A DNA stretch of 64,000 nucleotides from Ciona intestinalis (taxonomy: Eukaryota; Chordata; Ascidiacea; Phlebobranchia; Cionidae). The stretch covers positions 1,547,352 to 1,611,351 of the forward strand of contig NC_020177.2 in the NCBI RefSeq assembly GCF_000224145.3, written 5' to 3'. Shown one piece after another: positions 12,594 to 30,300 of this stretch; positions within the stretch are counted from its first letter, which is position 1, and every line of letters starts with the position of its first letter. The translations under genes and the position numbers were made by a program. The notes beneath the pieces were generated by a model. The model was not told the DNA's origin, searched no databases, and saw only the letters and a program-made list of their open reading frames with translations.

Positions 12594-14379
12594 TGTGGCG
12601 ATAGACGGTTATTTTGCTTCGGTTGTGAAAAAAACTGCGTTCGCCTGACAAACATAGATCGGCTTTCTAACAAAACGAAGAACAAGCGCCTATCCACTCA
12701 TGCCGATGCTTGCTTAGACGGTTTTTCAGGTACTAAGGTCCGCTCTGGGTACGAAGCGAAGAGATACGTAAAACTGCAAAAGAGACCTTTCACAAAAGAC
12801 GTGCTGCGGTTTAAATAAAATCTGTTCGTAACATTTGCAAAACTAGTAACACCCGTTAAAATAATTGTATTTAAACTTTATGACAAAAGCGATACATTAT
12901 ATGACGAATTACTATTTTTTATCAAACACTTGTACTTGAACTTACTAAATAGGACAGATATAAGAGCGCTTGCTAAGTTACTTCACAGTCAACAATGTTT
13001 TACAAACATTTTCTCAAACTTACACTCGAGGATGGGACTTCCCCCTACGTCATAATTTAACTAATATTCTGAATGCGCGTTTCAAACTGTTCTGCCGTGG
13101 AACTCAAACGATTCAAAAATACCAATTGCAAATAAGCACGGCGTGGAGCGCCTTTTTCGTATCAATGATATTAAAAAATGTCTGTCTGGATTTGGTTTAC
13201 ATAACGGGACAGCTGATGTTCAGTATCAAGTGGGAGTCAAAGCGCACTAATCACATTCGTTAAAGCTTCGTATAGCGACCAACCCGATACAGGAATAGGC
13301 ATACTAAATTCCATACAAACTTGGGAAAATGCCTATGACGTATAGCTGACTCTACTGCGTTAAAGTCATACCATCTCTTAGGCGGCAGTTTGTTCGTATG
13401 TCTGAGATGGAACAGCATATAGTATGGTTCCCGCTGACTATCCATCTGCATCGTGTCGCTCAGCAAATGGCTTGTTCCTGCTATTTTCGTTAGCTCGTCG
13501 TCTTTCAACATTAGAATAATATCACGCTCTATTGTGGCCCCACAATGCTAACTGCGATATACAACAAGGGAGACAGCGTTCGTACCTGTAGGGAGAAGGA
13601 TAACGAATACGACAATGATATATATACACCCATAATAAATGTTGTACTGTATGATATTTGCCACTTTGGGACGGAGTAGCCCCATTTAAAATTAACCTTT
13701 AAAAAGGACATTTCTATCGAACTAATCTAGGTGTCTATCGACACAATACAAAGAAAATGAAAAGTAGGTGCTTTTATTTACCGGCAACATGAATTGTGAA
13801 TTATTTGTTGACGTTATTGTGTAACTACAACTTCAGATAAGGTACCTAAACAAAATGTTGTAGGTTTGGGCCATTGGAAAATCGTAGTTCGCAAATCTAC
13901 ATTTTACGATATATGTACCAGACGCCCACCTTTACCAGTCTACACAAATTGTTGTACAACAGCGCCACCAGGAGGATAAATTATCGATTTACTTTTTAAA
14001 ATATTTCTATTTTCTTTTCCTTTTTGGTAGTACACAAAGTACATTTAAAAATTATAAAACCATATCCTGAAAATCCCTATAGACCGTTGTTAATTATGTA
14101 ACACACGATCAGGATATTTGGACATTTTGCTATGTGCTAAAGACGAGTCGTCCATCTATACCCTACCAGAGCCCGTATATAAACATATAGGCCTACTTAT
14201 AATAAATTCCGCGAATCTGACCCTGATCTGATGTTCATATAGTTGGACGTTCATATAGTTCTTGTATAGTGAAATACAGCAATGATCTGGTGCTACGAAA
14301 ACGTAACCAACAAAAATTAAGTCCAACCACTAGTAATTAATAGAGAAATATATTTCGCCTAAATGGCATCGTCAGTCTC

Positions 14380-15880
14380 TTACTAAATCCGATGAAGTTT
14401 TGTAGTTTGCAAGTGCGAATGATTAAACTAGTTTCATAGCTTCCTACAACATCTTTGAATATTTCGTACAGTTTGATTTTGTCTGATAAAACTAGTTTTA
14501 GTTTTGTAAAAAAACTGAGATATGTGCATAGGGAAAGTAGGCAGGGGTCAATATGAAAAAATTATCGGTTTAAAGTTTTATGTATAAAGTTTACATGGCA
14601 AAAAATCTAGCAGATCCGGTTAAACGCGGTAGGTTAACTACAAGTTGCAGAATACTGCTAATACAAATATATTTCAATTTTCGAATTTGTAGTTTTTCAC
14701 TTGTTATGCGGATCGCTAAATACCTCCACGTGTGTTTTACTATATTTTATTAAATTGTTGTCAATTATTAAAGAAATGATAGTACTAATTCGTGGTGTTA
14801 CCGAAAAGCCGCAATCTATTTTGATTTTGGAAATGTTTGGCAATACGTGCTTAAGTGTACCATTTTCCCCCATTGTACTATATACCAATTAGATGCACTG
14901 TTTACACTTTTTTTGCCAAAGTCACTGCTCATAAATCATCAAGTGCAATGTGAATGAATTTTGAATATATTTTCAACATATTATCCTGCTATTATATCAG
15001 TATATTATATTTAAATAACCACTGAAGTATAAACGATTAAATTCAAAGCAAACTTTTTAAAGTTCGGCAATGAAAATATAAAAAAAACTACAATGTGGGA
15101 AAATATGGAACATCAAATTAAAATATATTTACATTAACAGTATTCTGCACTTTGTAGTTTACAGAAACTATAATCGGCTGTGCTAGTTTCTTTGCCATGT
15201 ACCCTTTATGTATTTATGAAACTAGTTTAACCGTCCACACTCGCAAACTACAAAATTTTATCGGCTTTACTATGATTTAGCGAGCATTCAAAACTACATA
15301 ATAACTATTGATAAAGTTTTTATTTTTGCTACAAATTGGGCATTACTACTCTGTTTTTGGCACAAGCCACTTCTTTTAAATTATCACCAAGTGCAAATGA
15401 CCAAATTTCGAATATATACATTTTCAAAATATTATCTTTTTGTTATACTAGTATCTTAAAGTTGAAAACCCTTTGAGGTATAAATTACTAAATTTAAAGG
15501 AAAACTCCTATAGTTTAGCAATGAAAACATACAAAACTACAATGTGGGGGAATATGGGACTCTAAATTGAAATATATCTGCATTAGCAGTATTCTGCAAC
15601 TTGTAGTTAACCTACCGAGTTTAACAGGCTGTGCTAGTTTCTCTGCCATGTAAACTTTATATATATAACGTTAAACCGATTTTTTTGTTGTTTTTATCTC
15701 AAATTAAAGTCATATTATTCCTTTCCTATTTTCTTCATGCTTATATCTCAGTGTTTTTTTTACATAACTAAAACTAGTTTTACGAGACAAAATCAAACTG
15801 TACGCAATATTCAAGGTTGTTGTATGAAGCTATGAAACTAGTTTAATCGTTCGCACACACAAACTAAAAAAATCATTGGC
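14380..15880. mobile_element. Non-autonomous element with long inverted arms
   Basis: The stretch 14380-14690 is repeated in inverted orientation at about 15540-15880. Matching landmarks are AAACTAGTTTCATAGCTTC against GAAGCTATGAAACTAGTTT, and GGTAGGTTAACTACAAG against CTTGTAGTTAACCTACC. The ~850-bp centre holds a family-3 repeat (14698-14884) and a further diverged arm copy (about 15100-15260). No protein is encoded, so this resembles a foldback or long-terminal-inverted-repeat element. Confidence 0.6.
14698..14884 (+). repeat. Dispersed repeat, family 3
   Basis: Nearly the same sequence occurs at 61386-61574 (TTATGCGGATCGCTAAATA, GATAGTACTAATTCGTGGT, GTGCTTAAGTGTACC). It ends with CCCCCATTGTACTAT. 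Short open frames in both copies are consequences of the repeat and not genes. Confidence 0.65.
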
Positions 15881-15974
15881 TTAACTATGATTATGCGAGC
15901 ATTAAAAATTAGCACCTTACTATTTTTTTTACCTTTTCAAAATATACTGCTTCTATTTTACATTTTTTAATATT

Positions 15975-16135
15975 TAAAAACAGTATTCAGCTTTGATGGG
16001 CGTTTTATAAAGTCGTGATAATACTGTCGAATAATTATGAAGCCTTATTTCTGATTATCATTAAATGGGGGTCCGTAAAAATAAAATTAAAAAAAAAGTC
16101 TCGTCTGACAAAGTGTCCCATGCTCCCCACTCTAC
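15975..16135 (+). mobile_element. MITE-like repeat, family 2
   Basis: Matches the 10605 copy in the same orientation: CGTGATAATACTGTCGAAT, CATTAAATGGGGGTCCG, GTCTGACAAAGTGTCCCATG. The right terminus is degraded. Confidence 0.55.
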
Positions 16136-16489
16136 TTTATCATTAAATGGGGGCGTAAAAAAAAAGCAAAACAATCTCCCGCCGGAGTTATGACAGCCCA
16201 GGTAAGCACCTGGTATGCGGTGTCCCGATGATGAAAGGTAAGGCTAAAATGTTGTTCTTAATGAGCCATTTGTAGTTACGCTGTTCAATAGCTTGTACCA
16301 CGCGCCCTACTTCAATGCGTATGTATTGAATAGGCAGTAAGCCATGTACTTAGACTTGCATGGTCTATCTCGATTTAATTAGACATTTGAAGACTTGTAT
16401 GACTTAATCTTTGATACAAGTATATCACAACAGGCAGAATGAACCAGATAACAACTTAACCACAACTTCATATTTTATAACCAGATCAT

Positions 16490-16600
16490 AACGTTCGAGA
16501 TCGTGGCACGTTTGTTGGCGCTAAAATTTCTGATGTTCCACAGGTTCCAAGGCTCGTCTCTGCTACTATTGTGAGCTTATGTGTTCAAAGGAGGATACAT
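16490..16600 (+). repeat. tRNA-derived SINE fragment
   Basis: GTTCCAAGGCTCGTCTCTGC near 16543 matches the polymerase III B-box region and following segment of the SINE at 43735 (GGGTTCAAGGCTCGTCTACC). It is followed by GAGCTTATGTGTTC, as in that copy. The rest is degraded. Confidence 0.45.
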
Positions 16601-16851
16601 TCATAGGAGGGTGTCGGTTTATTGGGATATAGAAATGTCTACAATAAAGGTGGAAAAGTTTATGAAAACCTGTGGCAGTTGGAGCCATTAGACGCTGGTT
16701 TTGAATAAAGAAGATAATATTTACAAAAGCGATAGTTTGAGAACAGCTGGGAAAAGCCAACTTAACTGTCCAAGGTTGCACAGTTAAAGTTGATTTTATA
16801 TAAACTAGAGCGACCGGTATAGTTCATTGAGTTTGGAAACAGAAAAAGTGA

Positions 16852-22547
<5,696 letters not shown>

Positions 22548-22932
22548 TTCCTTTTCCCAGCAGCTTCTATAAACTAAGTACTTTTACAGGTGAAATCTGA
22601 AATAAATGTTTTTAATAAGAATCTACAAATCCTTTCACCTAAACAGGAGTGTACCACTAATGGAGTCATAAAAAAAAACTAAAAAGTAAGACAATATAAC
22701 AGCACATATGCCGGTAATATAGGTATACTATAAAAATGAACACCGACCAGTTAAGAATATATTTTATTGCCCGTATTATAACTTCTGCTTTCCTGTTACA
22801 AATTCATTCATCAATATTTTAATCTAATTAAAAGAAGTTTTAGCAACACTTCGTTGCAAACAATAAATTATCCAACAGATCTTTATTTTATTAAAAAATC
22901 ACGTTTCGTACAAAGCGCCAGTAAATTATTAG

Positions 22933-22990
22933 CCAATCACAGAAAGCGAATACCGAATTAACCAATCAGAGACGCCGTCGGTTTAAAAGG
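22933..22990. promoter_or_regulatory. Paired CCAAT boxes with TTTAAA, candidate cell-cycle promoter
   Basis: CCAAT occurs at 22933-22937 and 22962-22966, 29 bp apart, followed by GTCGGTTTAAAAGG. NF-Y CCAAT pairs at about three helical turns plus a CHR-like TTTGAA/TTTAAA element are characteristic of cdc2 and other G2/M promoters. The cluster is about 390 bp upstream of the CDK1 ATG. The order of elements is not ideal for minus-strand transcription, so assignment is tentative. Confidence 0.35.
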
Positions 22991-23129
22991 CTGTGACCAG
23001 AGCCATAGAAATTGTGTTTAGTTAAGTTACTGAATCCAAGTATTCCATTATCCAAGGAATATTCTACCTTTCTGTGATTACGTCGCAAACAATACACATA
23101 GAACAAAATTGTGTGCAAAAATTATACTG

Positions 23130-24545
23130 CCAGTGTCGTGATATATTCGTTCCGATTGATATATTTGTACCGCGCGCAATTGCGCTTGCGCCAAGATGCT
23201 ACTGCGCATGCGCATGCGCAGTAGATCGGAACATATATAATGCGGGCTCTAATAAATACGTAACGAATGAAAAAAGTTCCGGGATACAAACATTACTTTA
23301 TTTTTTTATTATTCGATGAGAATACCATGCTAGTGTCCTACATACATGCGTAAGTCAAAGTCCGTATATAAACATGTTTATATGTTTATATACGGACTCT
23401 GGCGTAAGTTATATTTTCGCGAAAATATTTAAAAATTTAATATAAATACAATTCAAGTTATGACCATACTTTTTTTATATTTAACACCCATACCTGCACT
23501 TTTTTAAAGAAAATATTGTTTTAATTTTTAGGTATTACGTAGCGCTATAACATATTTAAAACTCGAAAGTAGAAAAATCTGTAGATATATTTTATGACGA
23601 ATATTAATATTAAAAGGGAAAATTTGTTTTAAATATTAAAATTTTCTTTTAGAATAGGTACCGCTAGGGTCTAGTTAGTATAGTGCCCACGTTTTATGTT
23701 ATAGCACGAGCAGGAGGTATTGAAAGTGGCCGCTATAATTTTTGTATTCTAAGATCACCTTGGTCCACCAGCACCTGTATAAATTATAAGTAAAATGTGC
23801 TTTTTAAACTAGCATAAAATAAGTTTGTTAGCGGTACTTACTCTTTTTATCGTGTAAACGTCGTGTCTGGAACGTTTTCAACGGAGGGTCTTAATGAATT
23901 TGGACAGAATGCCCTTTGTATTTGTTTCGGTCCACTGTGCATTTTTTTATCATAAAAAAGCACAACAAGCATATTTCGTTGTAAATACACAGCAGCAAAT
24001 GGAAAATACGATGTATAATTTATAACCTAATAAAAGTTTGCTAGTTCCGCTATTATTGCCGGTTGGATTGTTGTTTTCCGGTAAAGTCTATAGACAGTAT
24101 TTTTTTTCTCTGCGTATTCTTTCAGGGTTTAGGAAGTATTTAGTGCTTCTTGAGCTTCTCTTTGTTGTAAGAGTTCCGTCGACGGGATCTTTATTCCTGA
24201 TATTTCTAATTCTATTTTTTTAAACTTTATTTTCAACCTCTTTTTGTTCAGCTTTAAGAGCTCGTTCTATTTCTGTGCAAAATTTGATTGTTACACCTCT
24301 CAGATAGCATTTTAACGCATCCACTTCAGCGTCGGTTTAAACTGTTCCGGGGATTAAATGTATAAAATTCTTCAATTTCGGTCTTAATCATTTTTATGTA
24401 TTAGGATTAAGCATAACTTCAAATAGTCTACTGTGCATGTGCAGTAGCGTCTTGGTGCATGCGCAATAGCGCCTGGTACAACTATATCAATCGAAACGAA
24501 TATTTACGACACCGGTGTCGCTACTGCGCATTCGCATGCGAAGTA
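23130..24545. mobile_element. Decayed element bounded by inverted repeats
   Basis: About 95 bp at 23130-23230 (GTGTCGTGATATATTCG ... CGCAATTGCGC ... GCGCATGCGCAGTAG) is repeated in inverted orientation at about 24430-24545. Both arms carry ATTCGTTYCGATTGATATA and a GC-rich CATGCGCA palindrome. Between them, on the minus strand near 24175-24340, an open stretch reads like protein (EIERALKAEQKEVENK) before a stop. This suggests a mobile element whose coding part has decayed. The family is unknown. Confidence 0.45.
23350..23397. repeat. Palindrome (perfect hairpin arms)
   Basis: AGTCCGTATATAAACAT is followed within a few bases by ATGTTTATATACGGACT, its exact reverse complement, separated by GTTTAT. 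It can form a hairpin with 17-bp arms. A related half, CCCGTATATAAACATATAGG, is at 14170. Confidence 0.75.
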
Positions 24546-24573
24546 AAGCATGATGTATATTGGAAAAAATGTA

Positions 24574-24745
24574 TAGTAGGATGGGAAAGATGGGTCACTC
24601 TGTCAGACAAGACTGTTTTTAATTTTTTTTATTTACGTACCTCCGTTTAATGCTAAACAATAAAATGTTACATAATGTTACAGAATAATTTGACAGTATT
24701 GTCACGACTTTATAAAGCACGCGTCAATGCCGACTACTTTTGGTA
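24574..24745 (-). mobile_element. MITE-like repeat, family 2
   Basis: Starts GTAGGATGGGAAAGATGGG and carries the family-2 interior in reverse orientation (CACTCTGTCAGACAAGACTG, ACAGTATTGTCACGACTTTA). It is diverged from the other copies. Confidence 0.5.
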
Positions 24746-25759
24746 AATGCAAACAGTTTTTTTTAAACAGTGCAAAAAAGCAAAATAGTAAGGTTCTTAT
24801 TTTGAATGCTCGCGTGGTTTTGAAAAAATATAGTAAGCCAATGAAATTATGTGGTTTGCGAGAGTGAACGATTAAACTATATATTACAAGAGAGTCGACA
24901 ACTCAGTCTATTGCACAAACAACGAATAACGATATCACGATACAGAAAAAGTGAGTTACAGGAAAGAATGTTTTACAATCAAAAGTCAGTTTGTCGAATG
25001 GGCACACAGTCTCCTGCGTGTTTTCTGAAAGATCGCAATGCGTGTCGCTCAATCACAAACACAGTTGCGATAGATGTAATAGTTAAGCCACATGGCTGTT
25101 TAATATTCTTTTTTTTATGCATTAAGTTAAATTTGGGTAAACTACAATAGTAAATCTGTGCTGAAAGCAGGGTCAACCGCTTTACCTCCGCATGGTGTGG
25201 ATCGGGGCAACGTTCAGTATAACACTATGTAAGAAATACTATAATCACCTCTGATTCCCGTGCATACTTACCTAAGGTACATGCGGTTTCTGCGCTTGCA
25301 ATGCATCCGAGCGATAACGTGTTCGGTGCTTGATGCTGGTAGCAACGGTACCGTGATTTATCACAGCAACCCCTCGATAGCTAAGAACCACCGTGTTTTA
25401 TATGCAATTAGTTAATTTAATTTTGACGTGTAGTACTGTGGGGCAAGATGGAATATCGTGGACACCTAATTGAATTCCCATATTTTCTGGTCGTGCTTCC
25501 AACAAATAACAACGCCCTCTAACAGTCTACTGTTACAGAATTCTGTAAATATTCTTTGGTTACTACCGAACGGTACGAGAATGAAATTATGCCCATCTCA
25601 CTATATTAACACTAACGATGAAAGCGTTACGAAAACAACACAGACGAGTTATGACAACCATTGAATAAAATATAGTTTTGCCATAAATGTGAATTGCAAC
25701 GCAAAGAAATATACTACATCACACGTTCGAGCTTGGAACATATTTACGCATAAGCAAAA

Positions 25760-26931
25760 TCAATCGTAATCGACAAGAATAGTACCATCATCATCACATT
25801 GTAAAGCAACATTCACACAACTTGGTGAAGTCCACGATTTTTGAATGTAGGGCACTGAAACGCATCCTGGTCCTCTTTCAGAAACTCGAACGTTGGGCAC
25901 AGACATATACATTCTATGATGCGGCACATTACAATATACTGGTGTAATCTGCTCTTGGATTTTTGTTGGATACCACGGTGCAACTGATGATGATGCTGCT
26001 TTCACACTTTCTGTTCTAATATGATGGTCTGATTTAGAATATCTTTCTCTCCCACTGTGTCTGTTCTCTCTAATCACTGCTTCAATTTCAGACCACTTCT
26101 GCTCAAGCCTAAAAATAGAAGCATACTGCTAAAGTAATTTAAATAAAGCTTCATAATAAGCAATGCTGTTTCAAAACCTTAAATCATTAAAAGCACCAAA
26201 CCAAAAAAACTGGTTACAGTAATGTCACTACTTGAATAAATAAACCTCAGCAATATTTATTTTATGGGATGCCATTTATTTAGGCAACCAGGTAAAAACA
26301 AACTGATGATATAACTAAATGGTATTGATATAGCATAAATACAACAGTACATAAATGTAAAATGAGACTAAATATGCACGAAAACAAATTTAAGTTGATA
26401 AACAGTATGAAATATTTACAACGCTATAACAATGATGCAACAATGTTTTATACTTGTTTACACATTAATAAGTAACTTAAAAACTGACCAAAGTATACAA
26501 ACAACAGTGTTTGTGATGCTGATATAAAACAATCCTTTCCTTTGTCCGTAAATAAGAAATATCAGGATTTGAAAAACACATTAACGAAGAGATGGAAATT
26601 ATGAAACAGGCAAATTTGAGGTACCTAAAGTTAATTTATATATTACATGGAGAATTACAAAAGAATCGGCTGATAAGACTAGTTTAATTTATGGGAATTA
26701 AATCAGCAAACGTTACAGCTGAATCAGTTCACTTTTGTAAAATAAAAACTACAACAAACCAAAAGGCCATCGTAAAAATCTTTCAAAGAAAATACATATT
26801 GAGGAAATTGCACTTTTAATAGTTTGTGGTTGGTGTGTGTTCATTACTTTCATACTTTCTGGATATTTAATATAGAAGTTCATTGATAATACTCACCGCT
26901 TCAATACACGGTGTCGAAATTTGACAATCTC
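25760..26931 (-). CDS. Two extra exons downstream of the tetraspanin: alternative tail or separate gene
   Basis: Exons 26897-26931 and 25760-26108 share consistent phase: the first starts at phase 0 after an acceptor ending GACAG and ends phase 2, and the second ends in a stop at 25760. Together they give about 128 residues starting EIVKFRHRVLKRLEQKW, a basic amphipathic start, then a polar Ser/His/Val-rich tail ending TILVDYD. There is no ATG in the frame, so an upstream exon is required. The tetraspanin exon 28045-28161 ends at phase 0 and could splice into it, replacing the last exon. No donor was seen between 26932 and 27311. No known family was recognised. Confidence 0.4.
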
Positions 26932-27311
26932 CTGTCATCTTACGAAAAAAAGTGGCAGTAGCTCATTTGTTAAAAACAGACAACACAAGATTTGATCCAA
27001 ATACAAGTTTTAGTAGTTAAAATAGGAAATGTTGATATTGACAAATTAAAAACGGCAACATCATATGCAAAAATAAAGGACAGCGTAACATAGAGGCGTA
27101 GGCACGATTTTTAGAGGGAGAAACATTACAAAGAAAGGATAAAAAATTCATGCAATGTGGTTACGACTGAGAATTGTGAAATTACTTTTGTCCAACAATT
27201 TTAATTCCTTGATTTAATAGTTTGTGTCTCGGTCAAAAAATGAATGTGCTTATATTGTGTATATGGCATCTGATAATAACATTAATTCAATAATACTTTA
27301 ACTAAAATTCA

Positions 27312-30300
27312 TTACCATCCTGCTTTCACTGCTTGAATGTCGCTAATGAGATTCTGAGCAAAACAGATTGGAACTATCTAAAGAACAAAGTTGTTTATTA
27401 GAAATTTGAAGTTTAAACATAAATAGCTCGTTTGTCTGATAGGTACAGTGTAGCGACCAACCCTGTTTTCTGTAAATATTTTTAACTGTAAGTGTATTTT
27501 AACAACTGTTGTTTTGCAGCTACTTCCTGTCTTTTCGTTTAAAATATTTCTAAAACTTTACAAACGTAATCAAACAGACAAATAAAGCTATTATTAAATT
27601 ATTATTATTATAAATTCGTTGAATTCTTTTTACATTTTGCTTCACACAGCTAGTTTCAATCAGATTATTAAATTTAAATTGAACAAGGTTTATATAATTG
27701 AGAAAACAATGCATTCCCGTTTGGAACAAACTTAAGATATTCTAAACCATATGTTATAATAAATGTTGCAAAAAATAATACTTGGTTGAAAAGTAAACAC
27801 ACACTGTCACACAAAAACATTTGCCAGAATAGCTTAATACCTGCTAACTGGTGGACATTAAGAGTATCAAACCACAGTATATGGTGTGTTATTACACCCA
27901 GGTTATAGCGGTGAATCATTTTAATTTTAGAATTAACAAACGAAGCCACACAAGGGGAAATGTTACTTTTATTCAAGTGTTTTAAATATGTGTTTGTTCC
28001 CAAGGCTTTACAGGAACTTGTTTAGAATATACAATGCAACTCACTTGTATTAATGCAACACCAATAAATACTCCAGCAACGGTGTATAGATTTGTTTTCA
28101 ACCAATCACCAAACTGTGTAATGCATCCCGAAGTGTAAATTTTGGTGACTTGCTCCGATGCCTTAACAGGTAATATGTTTATTACAAGAACACAAAGAAC
28201 ACAGAACTGCTGTTGTCAAGATGATTATAAAATAGCATTTTAAAGGAATGTGAAAATTAATGCTTTCTCACATTTTAAGGCAGTGGTTATAAAATGCAAC
28301 ATGCATTAAGTTAAGCTGCCTCAAAAAGGAATGGAGAGTGATACTTCAAGAAAACTTTGCTGAGGCATTAGTTATAATCTTTTCATAGGTATTATCAGGT
28401 TTGTTGTCACTTTAAATAAATGAGAATAGATTAAACCCAAAAAGGGAATTCTAACCAAAAAAATAAAGTTGTTTATTTGAACTTGCATAAACTGGAGAAT
28501 ATTTTGTAAGATTTTGACCCACTGCAGTTTAAATAAATAGCTTGTTGTATCTAGCTAGATTATAAATACCATGATTTTATCAAGGTAAGTGAAAATCCTA
28601 ATAATGCATACGCAAAAAGTTTAAAAAAAACATCTTTTACTATATGGCAACTGTGGCAAATACTATAATTTAAGCCTCCCACTCAGAAAGAATATTTTAC
28701 AGCCAGCGAAAAACAAAATATTTAAAAAAAAGTAGGATGCAGTGGCCAATGGGTCAATATTGAAAACATATTTTTTTAATCTGCCGAAGGAGGTCACATA
28801 TTTAGCCATACTGTGTTGTGTTGGTTAAACCCAACGTACCTTTAAAAGAAATCCAAGGTACTTTTTCTTTGCAGTTGGGGCAGATATTTTGAGCTTTAAT
28901 TTTTTAGAATTTTAAGTCTTGAATTAAATATTCCCTTTTAGTAAAACTACTCACCGTTACTCCAGGGTCTCTCAGGCCGTATCCACACTGTGTATTCACT
29001 ACATTACTTGTGCCTAGTTTGATACAACATGAGAATGGTACACCACAAGATTCAGCAGGTTTGAGAAACACGTCGTTAAACGAGATGTTGCTGGCACAAT
29101 CAAAGTAAATGTTGTTGTCCCAGTCAGCAACGCCAGTGTCACCACCGCAGCATTTTAACTGAAAATAATCATCATCATTTATTTATCGTTTCATGGCAAC
29201 AGTTGTCTTTGTGTAAATCATATGGCATGGGGTCATACACCTGGTGATCAAAGCCTGATGACTTGATATGTAACTTTGTTGACAACTTAAAAAATGAGAC
29301 ACACAAAACAGTTAACAGAAACACATCCTCAACGATAACAGCATCATGCTTAGAACATGGTATTAAAGTATTATACGGAAAATTTTTAAATAAAAAATGA
29401 TTGCATGTCCAATTGTCTACACTATACATAAAATGAACAAAAAGTATTCACATTTTGATTTTTTGATCAGTTTCTAAACGAAAACTGTCCATTAATTGGA
29501 GCTCTGCTCTTTTATTTAGTAAATACATAAAACGTCCCAATAGTGCTATTCGCAAAAAGTACAAATACAACAAAACAAATAACCTTCATTAATATTAATA
29601 TAGGTATCTTAAACTTAGTTTGCTACTGGCAGTGTATGTTTAATTTACAAGCACTTATGTTTAATTTATATTTAATTTGGTGCTGGTTACAAAGGAACGA
29701 AATTATAATGAGAGAAACATCAATTATTTATGCTTTCTACTGCTGTTAATACTTAGAGTGGTTCAAGACATCAATATATTGCTTGTGGGTTTATTTTTCT
29801 GAAGAAAGAACTAAACTGTAATCCAAGTTTAAATTTATGACTACCATTTCTGCACTTAAGCATTAGATTCTAATGCATAAGTGCAGAAATGGATGTTTAC
29901 ATAATGACAAAAAAACATTGGCAATTGTGACATCTACAATGTACCTATGTTGTAACACCACTTTCCCTATTTGATTGTGTCGTAATAGGGATTGTTACTG
30001 AATGTGTTTCGTGAACAATAAGAATCTTACACTGATTTGTAATGTAACCAGTTTAATTAAATTATGTTAATAATCTGTGAGCTGAAACCAAAAAGGTCGT
30101 CATCTGTAGTAAATGTTTGAGATTAATTTTAAAATGTTTCAGTAAATAAAAGTTTTTAATGTTTCTTGTTTCATAGGGGATTGATTTAAAACAGTACAAA
30201 AAAGGGCTTTTGAAATATACCTTTACTAAAAACAATTAAGTAATTTAAAAATTTAAACTGAACACTATCGTTTTCAAATTAAAACTCACATATTCTTGAG

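Larger units (their letters stand above)
12594..16851. other. Intergenic region between the unidentified gene and CDK1
   Basis: Upstream of the first exon of the left-hand gene and downstream of CDK1. 12594-14030 shows no recognisable gene or repeat. Repeats occupy about 14030-16140 and a tRNA-like SINE fragment lies near 16490-16600. No supported open frame. Confidence 0.5.
22548..25759. other. Intergenic region upstream of CDK1
   Basis: Contains candidate CCAAT boxes near 22933 and 22962, a pair of inverted repeats at about 23130 and 24430 around decayed coding sequence, a palindrome at about 23350 and a family-2 repeat at about 24574. A fragment of the GTGGGGCAAGATGG terminus type lies near 25438. 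No intact gene. Confidence 0.5.

Noticed and set aside
14697..14892. Short frames on both strands, similar frames also at 61213-61679
   Set aside because: They lie in family-3 repeat copies and are not conserved as protein.
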